14,547 nt of DNA from Bacteroidota bacterium (lineage in GTDB: Bacteria; Bacteroidota; Bacteroidia; Sphingobacteriales; Sphingobacteriaceae): contig JABDBT010000065.1 of NCBI GenBank assembly GCA_013288465.1, positions 1 through 14,547 on the forward strand. Reading direction: 5' to 3'. The notes below the pieces were generated by a model, which made no database searches, had not been told where the DNA came from, and saw nothing but the letters and a program-made list of their open reading frames with translations. The position numbers and the translations under genes were made by a program. This document shows, piece by piece, positions 1-7,405 of this stretch; position 1 is the first letter of the stretch, and each line of letters begins with the position of its first letter.

Positions 1-100
1 GGAATTCGCCTTTGGCTATGTCAAGGCTAATGCTGTTTAAGGCTAAGGTTTCTACCGTGTTGGTGCGGTAAACTTTCTCGATGTTTTGTAAACTTATCAT
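1..100 (-). CDS. ABC transporter ATP-binding protein, N-terminus only (MacB/LolD type)
   Basis: Reading the minus strand from the ATG at 100 gives 33 codons (starting MISLQNIEKVYRTNTVETLA) before the left edge. The pattern of a short strand, a Y residue, a V-E-T-L-A-L-N segment and a G-E-F end is the usual N-terminus of MacB/LolD-type ATPases, just before Walker A. Walker A, the signature motif and Walker B lie outside the window, so the family call rests on the N-terminus and on context. The gene starts 39 bp after the TolC-like stop codon and is co-directional with the fusion-protein and channel genes, so it is probably the energising ATPase of the same tripartite efflux system. Confidence 0.75.
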   Translation of the reverse strand, partial: MISLQNIEKVYRTNTVETLALNSISLDIAKGEF

Positions 101-139
101 TTTGTTAGTTTTGAATTATTGAGTTAGTGAATTATTGAT

Positions 140-1597
140 CTATTTATAGGTTATCTTTTCGTTTCGTTCAAAGTCATATAATGACAGGTAGCGCAATTGA
201 TAATAAGCGCTCCAAAAATCGCGGAGCGATTGTACATAATCTCTTTTGGCCTGGTCGTTCTCTGTAAAAGCAATGCTCAGGTCGGTTATGCTCAGGTCGC
301 CCAATACATACCGCTCACGGGCTATTTTGTATTTTTCTGAGGCAATGCTATCCGCTTCGGCGGTATAAGCCAATTGTTCTTTCATCACATTAAATAAGGA
401 AACCTGCGTTACTATTTGCTGCTTAAAAGTTTGCTTGTCCTGTTCAACCGAATACTCGGTAAATTGCTGATTTGCCTCGGCAGTTTTTATTTTAGCTTTT
501 GACCGCCCCCAGTCCAGTACAGGTATGGAGAATTGCAGTTCAAGTAGTTGCTGGTTTTGAGGCGAACGGTAAATGCCTGGAATACTGGTGGCCGAGTTTG
601 AAGTGCCCAGGTTCGCTGTTAAGGTTGCCGTTAAACCAGTCTGCCCGCGGGCCAAAGCAACATCGCGTTTGGCTTCGGCAACACGGCGCATAAATGCTAT
701 CGCATCTGATCGGTTTGCAAAGGCTTCTGTCAAAACCCTGTCGGCTGTTACAGTCATCTGGCTTATGGTTTCGGGCACTACCAGTACAATTTTATTCTCA
801 CCTTCCTGGCCTGTATAGCTGCGCAAATTAAGGGTTGCTATCTCTACATCGCGTTTGGCTGTGCCCACTGCTTTTTTGGCATTCAACTGCTCCAGCTGCA
901 ATTGCAAAATTTCATTTTTCGATACTTTTCCAAGTTCAAATTTCAGGTTGGCGACCTGCAATATCTTTTGCGTATTTGCAAGGTTTGCCGTAGCTGTCTC
1001 CAGGTTCACCTGGGCAAGCAGCAAGTCGAAAAAATAGCCGGTTACGGTAATTGATATTTGTTCCTGCGCTTCAATATAAGCCTGCCTGCTTTCGTTGTAT
1101 AATAAAGGCTGTATCTTTTTGTCCCACTTTAAAACGTTAAACTGGCCCAGCGGCTGGCTAAAACCAATGGCATAAGGCTGCCCATTGTATAACACACTTT
1201 TTGAATTAAAATCATCAAACCGCTGTAGCTGCGTGGCACCATAAATAGTTGCCCCGGTTGCTGTGATGGTTTGACTAAAATTTAAAGTAAGCGCCGAGTT
1301 ATCATAGTGTATGGGCTGAAATAATATGCTGCCATCCGGCTGTACAACCGGTGTGCTGGTTTTACTATAGCCCGGCAAATTGCCGCTTAATGATAGTTGC
1401 GGCTGATAGTTTGACTTAAAGGTACGCCACTGCCAATACTTGGTTTCTTTGGTAGTAGCAGCCTGTTTGGCAGCAATGGAATTATCTTTTGCCATTTCAA
1501 CAACCTGTTTCAACGATAGCCTGGTGGTATCGCCATCAGCTGCAAAAACTCCGTTGCAACTCATAAACAGTAATATAATAATGTATAGTGTTTTCAT
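140..1597 (-). CDS. TolC-like outer membrane efflux channel
   Basis: This 485-aa protein is typical in length for the outer membrane efflux protein (OEP/TolC) family, trimeric channels that cross the outer membrane and join an inner-membrane pump. Residues 1-19 are a signal peptide (K at position 3, hydrophobic core, cleavage probably after GVFA). The mature part begins with TRLSLKQVVEMAKDNS, the typical N-terminal OEP helix. Two halves with long Q/A/E/L-rich helices (about residues 170-250 and 375-465) match the coiled-coil tunnel; S/T/N/Y-rich segments with alternating hydrophobics match the barrel strands. It lies 86 bp after the fusion-protein gene and 39 bp before the ABC ATPase gene on the same strand. 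The family is clear; the substrate cannot be told. Confidence 0.92.
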   Translation of the reverse strand: MKTLYIIILLFMSCNGVFAADGDTTRLSLKQVVEMAKDNSIAAKQAATTKETKYWQWRTFKSNYQPQLSLSGNLPGYSKTSTPVVQPDGSILFQPIHYDNSALTLNFSQTITATGATIYGATQLQRFDDFNSKSVLYNGQPYAIGFSQPLGQFNVLKWDKKIQPLLYNESRQAYIEAQEQISITVTGYFFDLLLAQVNLETATANLANTQKILQVANLKFELGKVSKNEILQLQLEQLNAKKAVGTAKRDVEIATLNLRSYTGQEGENKIVLVVPETISQMTVTADRVLTEAFANRSDAIAFMRRVAEAKRDVALARGQTGLTATLTANLGTSNSATSIPGIYRSPQNQQLLELQFSIPVLDWGRSKAKIKTAEANQQFTEYSVEQDKQTFKQQIVTQVSLFNVMKEQLAYTAEADSIASEKYKIARERYVLGDLSITDLSIAFTENDQAKRDYVQSLRDFWSAYYQLRYLSLYDFERNEKITYK

Positions 1598-1652
1598 CTT
1601 TTTTGTCTGAACCTTGATTATTTAGATTTTAGGATTTCATGATCTTTGAAGC

Positions 1653-1689
1653 AACTAATCTCTAATCACCAATTAACTAATCTCTAATC
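1653..1689. repeat. 15-bp direct repeat
   Basis: AACTAATCTCTAATC occurs at 1653-1667 and again at 1675-1689, period 22 bp. The second copy covers the TAG stop codon of the fusion-protein gene. It lies in the 86-bp gap before the TolC-like gene. Confidence 0.6.
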
Positions 1690-2932
1690 TTTAACCTCAA
1701 CTTCCTTTGAATTTTTATACTCGTTCATATCTGAGGTTATCACCACATCGCCCGGTTTAACCCCATCCTTTATCTCCACAAAATCAAAATTGGTTAGGCC
1801 AATGTGCACGGTACGCCGCTCGGCTTTTCCGTTGTTTAGCACAAAAATATCCTGCAAAGTTGGCCCCTTAAATGCCGGGCCGTTGGCTACCTTCATGATA
1901 TGACTATGTGTAGCTGTAATCAAATAAACATCCACCTTCATATTGGGGCGAAGCTGTTTATTGTTACGTTCATCTAACTGAATATCAAACGAGATAATGC
2001 TATTTTGTATGGATGGCGAAACGTTTACCACATGCCCGCGTAATTGATCGTCATTAACAAGCACAATGACAGGTATCCCGGCGTGTAACTGATCTAAAGA
2101 ATTATCCGAGATACTGCCCTGTACTTTAAAGCTTCCCAAATCGGCAATGCGGGCAATAGCCTCACCCTCTTTAACATTAGCGCCTATGTTTTTATTTACA
2201 TAAGTTACCACGCCTGCACGGGGTAGCAATAATGTCGGCCAGGTTTAGTTTGCGTTGAAGGGCATCCAGATCGCCGTTTAATATGCTGGCAGCAATTTCG
2301 GCTTCCTTAATTTCTATCTGCATGGTTTGCTGCTTGTTTTTGATCTCGTTTTCAAGCTGCTTTTTTTCCAGCTGCGCTACTTTCAGGTTCAACTCGGCCT
2401 GCTCAATACCTTCGCGGGTACCACCACCGGCGGCAAATAAGCGTTTGGCATTTTCAACCGCATCGGCCAGGTTGCTGATATGCAGCTGTTTGATATCGTT
2501 GTTTGACTGAATATCGAAGAAGCTTTTATTGAGGTCGAGCTTTAATTTCCTGATGTCGTTTTGCTTCGATTCCAGTTGAAATTTCAACTTTTCATAATCG
2601 GTTTGGGTGGCCGATTTATCAAGCGTCAATATCGACTGGCCCGCTTTTACTTTATTACCGGCATCCATAATTACGTTTTTTATAGAAGCGTTGATGGGGC
2701 TCGTTAAAATCTCCTCAAACTCGGGCAAAACCTCGCCCGTAGCGTTTATGGTGTTTTCAATATTCCCGGTAGTTACAACCGCGGTTGTTATTTCTGATTT
2801 TTTGATGGTTGACTTAAATGTAGTCCTAACCAACCATACCGCGCCGGCAAGCGCTGCTACACTTATCAGCGTAATAACAACCGCATTCTTCCTGTTTTTC
2901 GACGTAACTTCTTGTGTAATTTCTGTATCCAT
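1684..2932 (-). pseudogene. HlyD-family periplasmic membrane fusion protein, frame-disrupted
   Basis: The product would be an efflux adaptor of about 415 aa linking an inner-membrane ABC pump to a TolC channel. From the ATG at 2932 it has one membrane helix (about residues 17-36), a first lipoyl half (GNKVKAGQSILTLD), a long coiled-coil hairpin (about 110-230), then ADIIA. There the frame breaks: the rest (PRAGVVTYVNKNIGANVKEG, second lipoyl half, beta-barrel and membrane-proximal domains) is in the +1 frame. Removing one base near 2224 (codons GCT-A-CCC-CGT) restores IIAPRAGVV, the expected family motif. Without the shift the first frame ends soon after with a short unrelated tail. I chose the start at 2932 because an in-frame ATG at 2974 would overlap the sigma-54 promoter. 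The break may be a sequencing error, since both halves look well conserved. Confidence 0.85.
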
Positions 2933-2958
2933 ATAGTACCTTGTATTGCATAGTTTTA

Positions 2959-2973
2959 GCAACATACGTACCA
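2959..2973 (-). promoter_or_regulatory. Sigma-54 (RpoN) promoter of the efflux operon
   Basis: The minus strand reads TGGTAC-GTATG-TTGC. It fits the -24/-12 consensus TGGCAC-N5-TTGC with one mismatch; the invariant GG and GC are present at the correct 12-bp spacing. Predicted transcription start is about 2947, leaving a 15-nt leader with AAGG ahead of the ATG at 2932. Sigma-54 promoters need an NtrC-type activator bound upstream; see 3029-3081. Confidence 0.7.
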
Positions 2974-3028
2974 ATGTTAAATATTTAAATATAAGGCACT
3001 TACATTTTTAATAGATTAAAAAAGCGAC

Positions 3029-3081
3029 CGATAACGGACAAAATTTTCGAAAACGGACAATATAACAGGCGAAAACGGCGT
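3029..3081. promoter_or_regulatory. Three repeats, candidate activator (UAS) sites for the sigma-54 promoter
   Basis: Three plus-strand copies share CGAWAACGG: CGATAACGGACA (3029-3040), CGAAAACGGACA (3048-3059) and CGAAAACGGCGT (3070-3081). The first has the palindromic core CCG-ATAA-CGG. They lie about 80-135 bp upstream of the predicted start at 2947, the usual distance for enhancer sites of NtrC-type regulators. They could also serve the divergent gene at 3182. The binding protein is not in this window. Confidence 0.5.
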
Positions 3082-3128
3082 AAAAAATGATAACGCTGAT
3101 GCGATATGCGGAAACTAAATGGGATCAA

Positions 3129-3143
3129 GTACAGGTTTTGTAC
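3129..3143. promoter_or_regulatory. Small dyad upstream of the beta-propeller gene
   Basis: GTACA-GGTTT-TGTAC is a perfect 5-bp inverted repeat ending 38 bp before the ATG at 3182. Its size and place fit a repressor operator, but no regulator is identified and such a short dyad can arise by chance. Confidence 0.25.
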
Positions 3144-3181
3144 AGAATTATTGGAGATATTTAAATCAAAAAACCTAAAAA

Positions 3182-4184
3182 ATGAAAAAGACTATTTTAA
3201 CTATCGCGGGACTACTTTTAATTAGCTTAGCGCCAAAAGTTTTGCACGCGCAAACCTATGTATTAGATAAAACTATTGACCTTACAGGCGACGGAGGTTA
3301 TGATTATGTATCGATCGACAAAGCAAATAATCGTTTATATGCTTCACATGGTACTATGGTTAATGTAGTTGACCTGGCTACCGAAAAACAAATTGGCGTA
3401 ATTGAAAACATGAAAGGCGTACATGGTATTGCTATTGATAATAAAGCTAATCGGGGTTTTATAAGCGATGGCAAAGCAAACGCTGTTGTAGCTTTTGATT
3501 TAAAAAACATTAAAAACCCTGGCAACCATACAGGTTGATGCCAAGGGCCCTGATGCAATTATGTATGATTCTTATACCGATCGTATTTTTAGTATTAACG
3601 GCGAAAGTAATAACGCATCTGTTGTTGACCCAAATACGCTTCAGCAAGTTGGAACAGTTGCCCTGGGCGGCGCGCCTGAGTTTGCCGTATCAGACGGTAA
3701 GGGGTTAATATACAACAACCTCGAAGACAAAAACAGCCTGAATGTGATTGACGCTAAAACATTAAAGGTAATTAAAAACTACCCGTTAGCGCCCGGTGGC
3801 GGCCCAACAGGCTTAGCTTTGGATGAAAAAAATCGCCGCGCTTTTTCTGTATGCCGCCAAAATAAAGGCATGGAAGTTGTAGATATTAATAACGGCAAGG
3901 TAATTGCAACCATACCCATAGGCGCAGGTGTTGACGCGGTGGCTTATGACCCGGAAACTAAGCTGATATTTTGCTCAAACGGCGATGCCACTACTACCAT
4001 TATTAAACAGGAGTCGGCCGATAAATACAGCGTGATACAAACCCTGGCAACACAAAATCGTGCTAAAACAATGGCATTGGATGCTAAGACCCATAAAATA
4101 TATTTAAGCGTGGCCACGTACGAAACAGGCACACGTAAAGTAGTGCCTAACACATTTAAAGTATTGGTTTACAAGCTACAATAA
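3182..4184 (+). pseudogene. Secreted YncE/YVTN-type beta-propeller protein, frameshifted in an A6 run
   Basis: The restored product is about 333 aa. A signal peptide (residues 1-23, ending HA before QTYVLD) is followed by about seven repeats of roughly 40 residues with the pattern 'G-aliphatic-A-hD-xxxxRhahhSxGxxxxVxVhD', the YncE/YVTN beta-propeller signature. Examples are GVHGIAIDNKANRGFISDG and PTGLALDEKNRRAFSV. The frame from 3182 stops at 3538 after KNIKNPGNHTG. Deleting one A from the six at 3502-3507 gives KTLKTLATIQVDAKGPDA, which runs smoothly into the rest of the propeller. The second frame is open from 3504 to 4184 and has no start of its own before 3561. It is divergent from the efflux operon. 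The function of YncE-like proteins is poorly known; periplasmic binding or scaffold roles are only inference. Confidence 0.85.
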
Positions 4185-4221
4185 AATAATACGTGGTATT
4201 GTAAAAAAATATATTTATTAT

Positions 4222-4301
4222 TGAAGATTAAGTAATTTAAATTCAAGTTAAATTATTTAGAAATACCCCTGTTTAACCTGATTTAAATTACTTGATCTTC
4301 A
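4222..4301. repeat. Long AT-rich inverted repeat ahead of the desaturase
   Basis: Arms at 4222-4252 and 4272-4301 are complementary over about 30 bp with one 1-nt bulge, one A-C mismatch and one U-G pair; the loop is 19 nt. It begins 37 bp after the propeller stop codon and ends 9 bp before the desaturase ATG. It may terminate the upstream gene, fold in the desaturase leader, or be a small palindromic mobile element. No T-run follows, which argues against a classical terminator. Confidence 0.7.
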
Positions 4302-4310
4302 TAAAAGTTT

Positions 4311-5312
4311 ATGATTAAAAAGACTGATTTTGTTTATTCGCAGGTTTCTGAGCCGCACCGGATGCGGACCAAGCAAATTTTAAAGCAGTTTCCTAATTTA
4401 AGGAACCTGATAGGCAAAAATCCGAATACTATTTTTGCTATTATTGGCCTGGTTGCATTTCAAATAGTTTTGGCGTGGCTGCTGCGCGATCAATCATGGT
4501 GGTGGGTATTTGGCGCTGCTTATTTATTGGGCGCTTTTGCTGATCATGCCTTGTTTGTAATGATACACGAATGCGCGCACCAACTGCTGTTCAAAAACCG
4601 ATCGGCCAACCGCTGGGCTGGTATATTTGCCAATTTGCCGCAAGTTTTTCCAAGTTCGATATCCTTCGAACGTTACCATATTAAGCACCATTCATTCCAG
4701 GGCATACACGAGCTTGATGCCGATCTGCCTAACAAATGGGAAGCAAAACTGATCAACAACTCGTTTTTAGGTAAAGCTTTATGGCTGCTATTTTTCCCGG
4801 TATTCCAACTGTTCCGTTTATCAAGATTGCGCGAAATTCAAACATTTGATATCTGGATAGTGATCAACCTGGTGGTACAGGTAATTTTTACTGCCGCCGT
4901 ATGGTACTTTTTAGGCTGGCACTCGTTAGCGTTTTTGTTATTGAGTTTCTCCTTCTCGGTTGGTTTGCACCCATTGGGCGCCCGCTGGATACAGGAACAT
5001 TACCTAACCCATAGCGTTGAGCAGGAGACCTATAGCTATTATGGTAACTTTAATGTGGTAGCTTTTAACGTAGGTTTTCATAACGAGCATCATGATTTCC
5101 CTTCCATACCATGGAATAAACTACCGGAAATAAAGAAAACCGCCCCCGAGTATTATGATACGCTATACTTTCATAAATCATGGACCAAACTATTCTTCCG
5201 CTTTTTGTTTGACAGGGAGATATCGCTATTCAACAGGATATTGAGAAAAGAAAGAGGCAAAGTAGCCCTTACCGATGTATCCAAACCGGATGTGGAAATG
5301 CAACTAAACTAA
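4311..5312 (+). CDS. Fatty acid desaturase of the sphingolipid delta-4 (DEGS1) type
   Basis: This 333-aa integral membrane di-iron desaturase has three histidine boxes: HECAH (86-90), HIKHH (123-127) and HNEHH (257-261). Several membrane segments are visible (about 41-58, 66-84, 157-168, 181-222). Family resemblance goes beyond the boxes. The N-terminal DFVYSQVSEPHRMR, the ANLP..P.SISFERYH segment, LHPLGARWIQEHY, ETYSYYG, FNVGFHNEHHDFPSIP and EYYDTL follow human dihydroceramide desaturase DEGS1 as I recall it, and length is close (323 aa). DEGS1 introduces the 4,5-trans double bond of ceramide. Sphingobacteriaceae are known sphingolipid makers, so ceramide or a related lipid is a plausible substrate, but that is inference. 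No other lipid-synthesis gene is adjacent. A strong terminator follows. Confidence 0.88.
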   Translation: MIKKTDFVYSQVSEPHRMRTKQILKQFPNLRNLIGKNPNTIFAIIGLVAFQIVLAWLLRDQSWWWVFGAAYLLGAFADHALFVMIHECAHQLLFKNRSANRWAGIFANLPQVFPSSISFERYHIKHHSFQGIHELDADLPNKWEAKLINNSFLGKALWLLFFPVFQLFRLSRLREIQTFDIWIVINLVVQVIFTAAVWYFLGWHSLAFLLLSFSFSVGLHPLGARWIQEHYLTHSVEQETYSYYGNFNVVAFNVGFHNEHHDFPSIPWNKLPEIKKTAPEYYDTLYFHKSWTKLFFRFLFDREISLFNRILRKERGKVALTDVSKPDVEMQLN

Positions 5313-5320
5313 AATATTAA

Positions 5321-5345
5321 AGGGCTTTGAAAGAAGCCCTTTTTT
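5321..5345 (+). terminator. Rho-independent terminator after the desaturase
   Basis: The stem AGGGCTT (5321-5327) pairs with AAGCCCT (5334-5340) around the loop TGAAAG and is followed by a T-run to 5345. It lies 9 bp after the desaturase stop codon. Confidence 0.9.
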
Positions 5346-5387
5346 GTGGGTTATTCCTTTTGAATTTATAGATTGGCGTGATTTTCT

Positions 5388-5395
5388 TATCTTGC
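5388..5395 (+). promoter_or_regulatory. Candidate -7 element for the small gene/nucleotidyltransferase pair
   Basis: TATCTTGC resembles the Bacteroidota -7 consensus TAnnTTTG, 16 bp before the ATG at 5412. A TTTG at 5359-5362 could be the -33 element, but the 25-bp gap is longer than usual. Confidence 0.35.
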
Positions 5396-5411
5396 ATTAA
5401 AATCAGATTAT

Positions 5412-5591
5412 ATGTCATCACCAAAAAAAGAACTTCCCGAAGCTGGCAAACAGGCCGGTTTTGTCACCGAATCAGAAGATGAGCGTTTGCGAAGAGACAT
5501 ATATCGCCCGGATATGGAGAAATTCAGGTTATTTACCCAAATGCTTCGTAATAACAAAATCTATAACAGGATAAAAGTAACCCATAAGTAA
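5412..5591 (+). CDS. Small charged protein paired with the nucleotidyltransferase
   Basis: ATG at 5412 opens a 59-aa frame (starts MSSPKKELPEAGKQAGFVTE, ends IKVTHK). It ends 7 bp before the nucleotidyltransferase ATG, so the two are probably co-transcribed and translationally coupled. It is hydrophilic and mostly helical, without a signal peptide or membrane helix. Residues 24-59 align without gaps to residues 14-49 of the 55-aa product encoded convergently at 6082-6249: 9 of 36 are identical (including E..F...T, N and the HK end) and many others are K/R or aliphatic swaps. I know no function. An antitoxin or accessory role for the downstream transferase is a guess from gene order. Confidence 0.75.
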   Translation: MSSPKKELPEAGKQAGFVTESEDERLRRDIYRPDMEKFRLFTQMLRNNKIYNRIKVTHK

Positions 5592-5598
5592 GCGGGCT

Positions 5599-6078
5599 AT
5601 GGACATGCTTGACGAAGATTTACTTCGATTTTGGAAAAGTCTTTTTCAACACAAAGTCAACTATATTATGGTTGGCGGATTTGCTACACGCTTTCATGGC
5701 TTCAATCGCAACACGGAAGATTTAGACTTATGGCTTGAGGACACATTAGAAAATCGAAAAAATCTCAGGGCTGCTTTCAAAGAATTAAATTATGGAGATT
5801 TCCCTTCATTAGAAACAATGGAATTTGTTCCGGGCTGGACAAACTTTTATGTAGGGGATGGAATTGTATTGGATATAATGACCAATATGAAAGGACTGGA
5901 AAATTTGACATTTAGAGAATGTCATGAACAGGCATCTATAGCCGATCTTGATGGCATCGAAATACCTTTTCTACACATCAATCAATTGATCATCAATAAA
6001 AAAATAGTAAATCGCCCTAAAGATCAGGTTGATGTTAGTGAATTGGAGAAAATCAAAAAAATTCGCGGCACAGATTAA
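5599..6078 (+). CDS. MNT-type nucleotidyltransferase domain protein
   Basis: This 159-aa protein has a minimal nucleotidyltransferase fold. VGGFA (25-29) stands for the glycine motif, RNTEDLDLW (37-45) supplies the Asp pair D41/D43, and VLDIM (90-94) gives the third Asp, D92. The end, KKIVNRPKDQVDVSELE, is the helix usual in this group (K, R-x-KD, D). All residues for metal binding are present, so it is likely active. Such small proteins occur in toxin-antitoxin and phage-defence pairs (MNT/HEPN, AbiEii) but also as single genes; no HEPN partner is visible. Instead, a 59-aa gene sits 7 bp upstream and a related 55-aa gene 3 bp downstream on the other strand. Alternative in-frame start: ATG at 5605. 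Confidence 0.8.
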   Translation: MDMLDEDLLRFWKSLFQHKVNYIMVGGFATRFHGFNRNTEDLDLWLEDTLENRKNLRAAFKELNYGDFPSLETMEFVPGWTNFYVGDGIVLDIMTNMKGLENLTFRECHEQASIADLDGIEIPFLHINQLIINKKIVNRPKDQVDVSELEKIKKIRGTD

Positions 6079-6081
6079 ATA

Positions 6082-6249
6082 TTAGAATTTGCTGATATAT
6101 AGTTTATGAACTATTGTAGCTTTATTCATGGTTTGCTGTATCTTATATAGCCGGGTAGCCATTTCAAAGCGCTCTTTGTAGCTTCGTTTCAAACCTTCTT
6201 TTAAAAGTTCAATTTCAGCCTGGTCAAATGTTTGCTTGTCTTTTTCCAT
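6082..6249 (-). CDS. Small charged protein, relative of the 59-aa protein at 5412
   Basis: ATG at 6249 on the minus strand opens a 55-aa frame (starts MEKDKQTFDQAEIELLKEGL, includes ERFEMATRLYKIQQTMNKA, ends YISKF) with a TAA stop. GGGAG lies 11 bp ahead of the ATG, and a -7 element TAAATTTG at 6274-6281 precedes it. It has no signal peptide or membrane segment and is probably helical. The stop is 3 bp from the stop of the nucleotidyltransferase, tail to tail. Residues 14-49 resemble residues 24-59 of the other small protein. I believe small proteins ending in a similar -K-x-x-x-x-HK pattern are common in Bacteroidota, but I cannot name the family. Function unknown. Confidence 0.7.
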   Translation of the reverse strand: MEKDKQTFDQAEIELLKEGLKRSYKERFEMATRLYKIQQTMNKATIVHKLYISKF

Positions 6250-6273
6250 AAAATACACTCCCTAAAATCCTAT

Positions 6274-6281
6274 CAAATTTA
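6274..6281 (-). promoter_or_regulatory. -7 element for the 55-aa gene
   Basis: The minus strand reads TAAATTTG, a full match to TAnnTTTG. A TTG at 6304-6302 lies 20 bp upstream as a possible -33 element. The expected start near 6267 leaves a leader of about 17 nt. Confidence 0.5.
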
Positions 6282-6389
6282 TGCAAAAAGACGTTATTAA
6301 TCAATAAAAACGGATTGTTGTTCATAGCAATTACAAACATCTTAATAGCTAATACATCAAATTTTTGCCCGGATAACGCGTTATATCTA

Positions 6390-6397
6390 TAAATTTG
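6390..6397 (+). promoter_or_regulatory. -7 element for the gene at 6421
   Basis: TAAATTTG matches TAnnTTTG exactly, 23 bp before the ATG. A TTTG at 6364-6367 is a candidate -33 element with a 22-bp gap. It is divergent from the promoter at 6274-6281; the 171-bp region 6250-6420 holds both and nothing else I can see. Confidence 0.5.
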
Positions 6398-6420
6398 CAA
6401 AGTATCAGTATTAAAAGTTA

Positions 6421-7329
6421 ATGCCCCGACTTAAAAAACGAAATATATTAATAGTAATTATTGTTGTTCTTTTTGGTGCTTCCTATGCCAGGCATAGGTA
6501 TGAGGCAAAAGAAATTACAATATCAGGCCAGCTGCGGGACAAAGAGATGGACGAAATTTCGGGCATCGCAGCATCCGGCGTGTTTAAAGATATTTACTAC
6601 ATCCATAATGATAGCGGCGATACCAGTCGTTTTTTTGCCATAACACCCGATGGCACGCTAAAAACCACCATCTATTATAAGGGCGACCCTACTGTAAAAC
6701 AAGCTGTGGTTGATTGTGAAGACATAGCCGTTGGCCCCGGCCCGGTAAATGGTAAAAGCTACGTTTACATGGGCGATATTGGCGATAATGACGCGGTAAG
6801 AAAGTACATTACCATTTACCGCATGGAAGAGCAACCTTCATGGGCAAAAGATAGCCTCACACATACCACCGCCGTTCCGCTTCATTTAAAATACCCCGAT
6901 GGGCCAAAAGATGCGGAAACCTTAATGATAGACCCGGTTGAAAAGCTCATTTACATCGTTTCGAAAAGGAAAGATACCGTAAAGATATATACCACGCCGT
7001 TAAGCTATAAAGCCAATGATACCCTGTTGCTCACCAAACGCGGCAAGTTATTTTTTGAAGGTATTAAACCTTTTAAATGGGTCACCGCAGGCGATATTTC
7101 AAAAGACGGGCAGCAAATACTGCTTAAAAACTACCAGAAGGTTTACTACTGGCAACGTGCAAATAATGAACCCATTTGGCAAACCATGCAAAGAAAGCCC
7201 CGCGAATTACCTTACCAGGTAGAAAAACAAGGCGAAGCCATTGGCTTTACCCCCAACGGTAAAGGCTACTATACCACCAGCGAAGGGGTGTTTTCCCCCA
7301 TATATTATTATAAAATACCCGGTAAATAA
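6421..7329 (+). CDS. Membrane-anchored, beta-propeller-like protein of unknown function
   Basis: This 302-aa protein has an N-terminal hydrophobic segment (about residues 8-22) after KKR, either an uncleaved anchor or a signal peptide; the rest is predicted periplasmic. Conserved-looking acidic motifs follow in order: DEISGIAAS (44-52), HNDSGD (62-67), VDCEDIAVG (97-105), GDIGDND (118-124) and YPDGPKDAETL (158-168). Repeated short strand pairs (YYIHN, YVYMGD, LIYIVSK) suggest a propeller. The opening recalls SdiA-regulated/YjiK-like proteins, where a similar SG motif starts the fold, but I cannot confirm membership. It has its own promoter and lies 76 bp from the next gene on the same strand. 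Ligand and role are unknown. Confidence 0.7.
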   Translation: MPRLKKRNILIVIIVVLFGASYARHRYEAKEITISGQLRDKEMDEISGIAASGVFKDIYYIHNDSGDTSRFFAITPDGTLKTTIYYKGDPTVKQAVVDCEDIAVGPGPVNGKSYVYMGDIGDNDAVRKYITIYRMEEQPSWAKDSLTHTTAVPLHLKYPDGPKDAETLMIDPVEKLIYIVSKRKDTVKIYTTPLSYKANDTLLLTKRGKLFFEGIKPFKWVTAGDISKDGQQILLKNYQKVYYWQRANNEPIWQTMQRKPRELPYQVEKQGEAIGFTPNGKGYYTTSEGVFSPIYYYKIPGK

Positions 7330-7405
7330 TTGTTAATAATACCCCGTAAAATGTGTATGATTTATTGAATAAATATTTATAATTTTAGATATAAAACCTT
7401 AAGTC

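Noticed and set aside
2218..2229. Programmed ribosomal frameshift in the fusion protein
   Set aside because: There is no slippery heptamer or re-pairing option at GCT-ACC-CCG, and no stimulatory structure was seen.
2933..2974. Earlier in-frame ATG for the membrane fusion protein
   Set aside because: It would lie inside the sigma-54 promoter, and the 14 extra residues look unlike the family.
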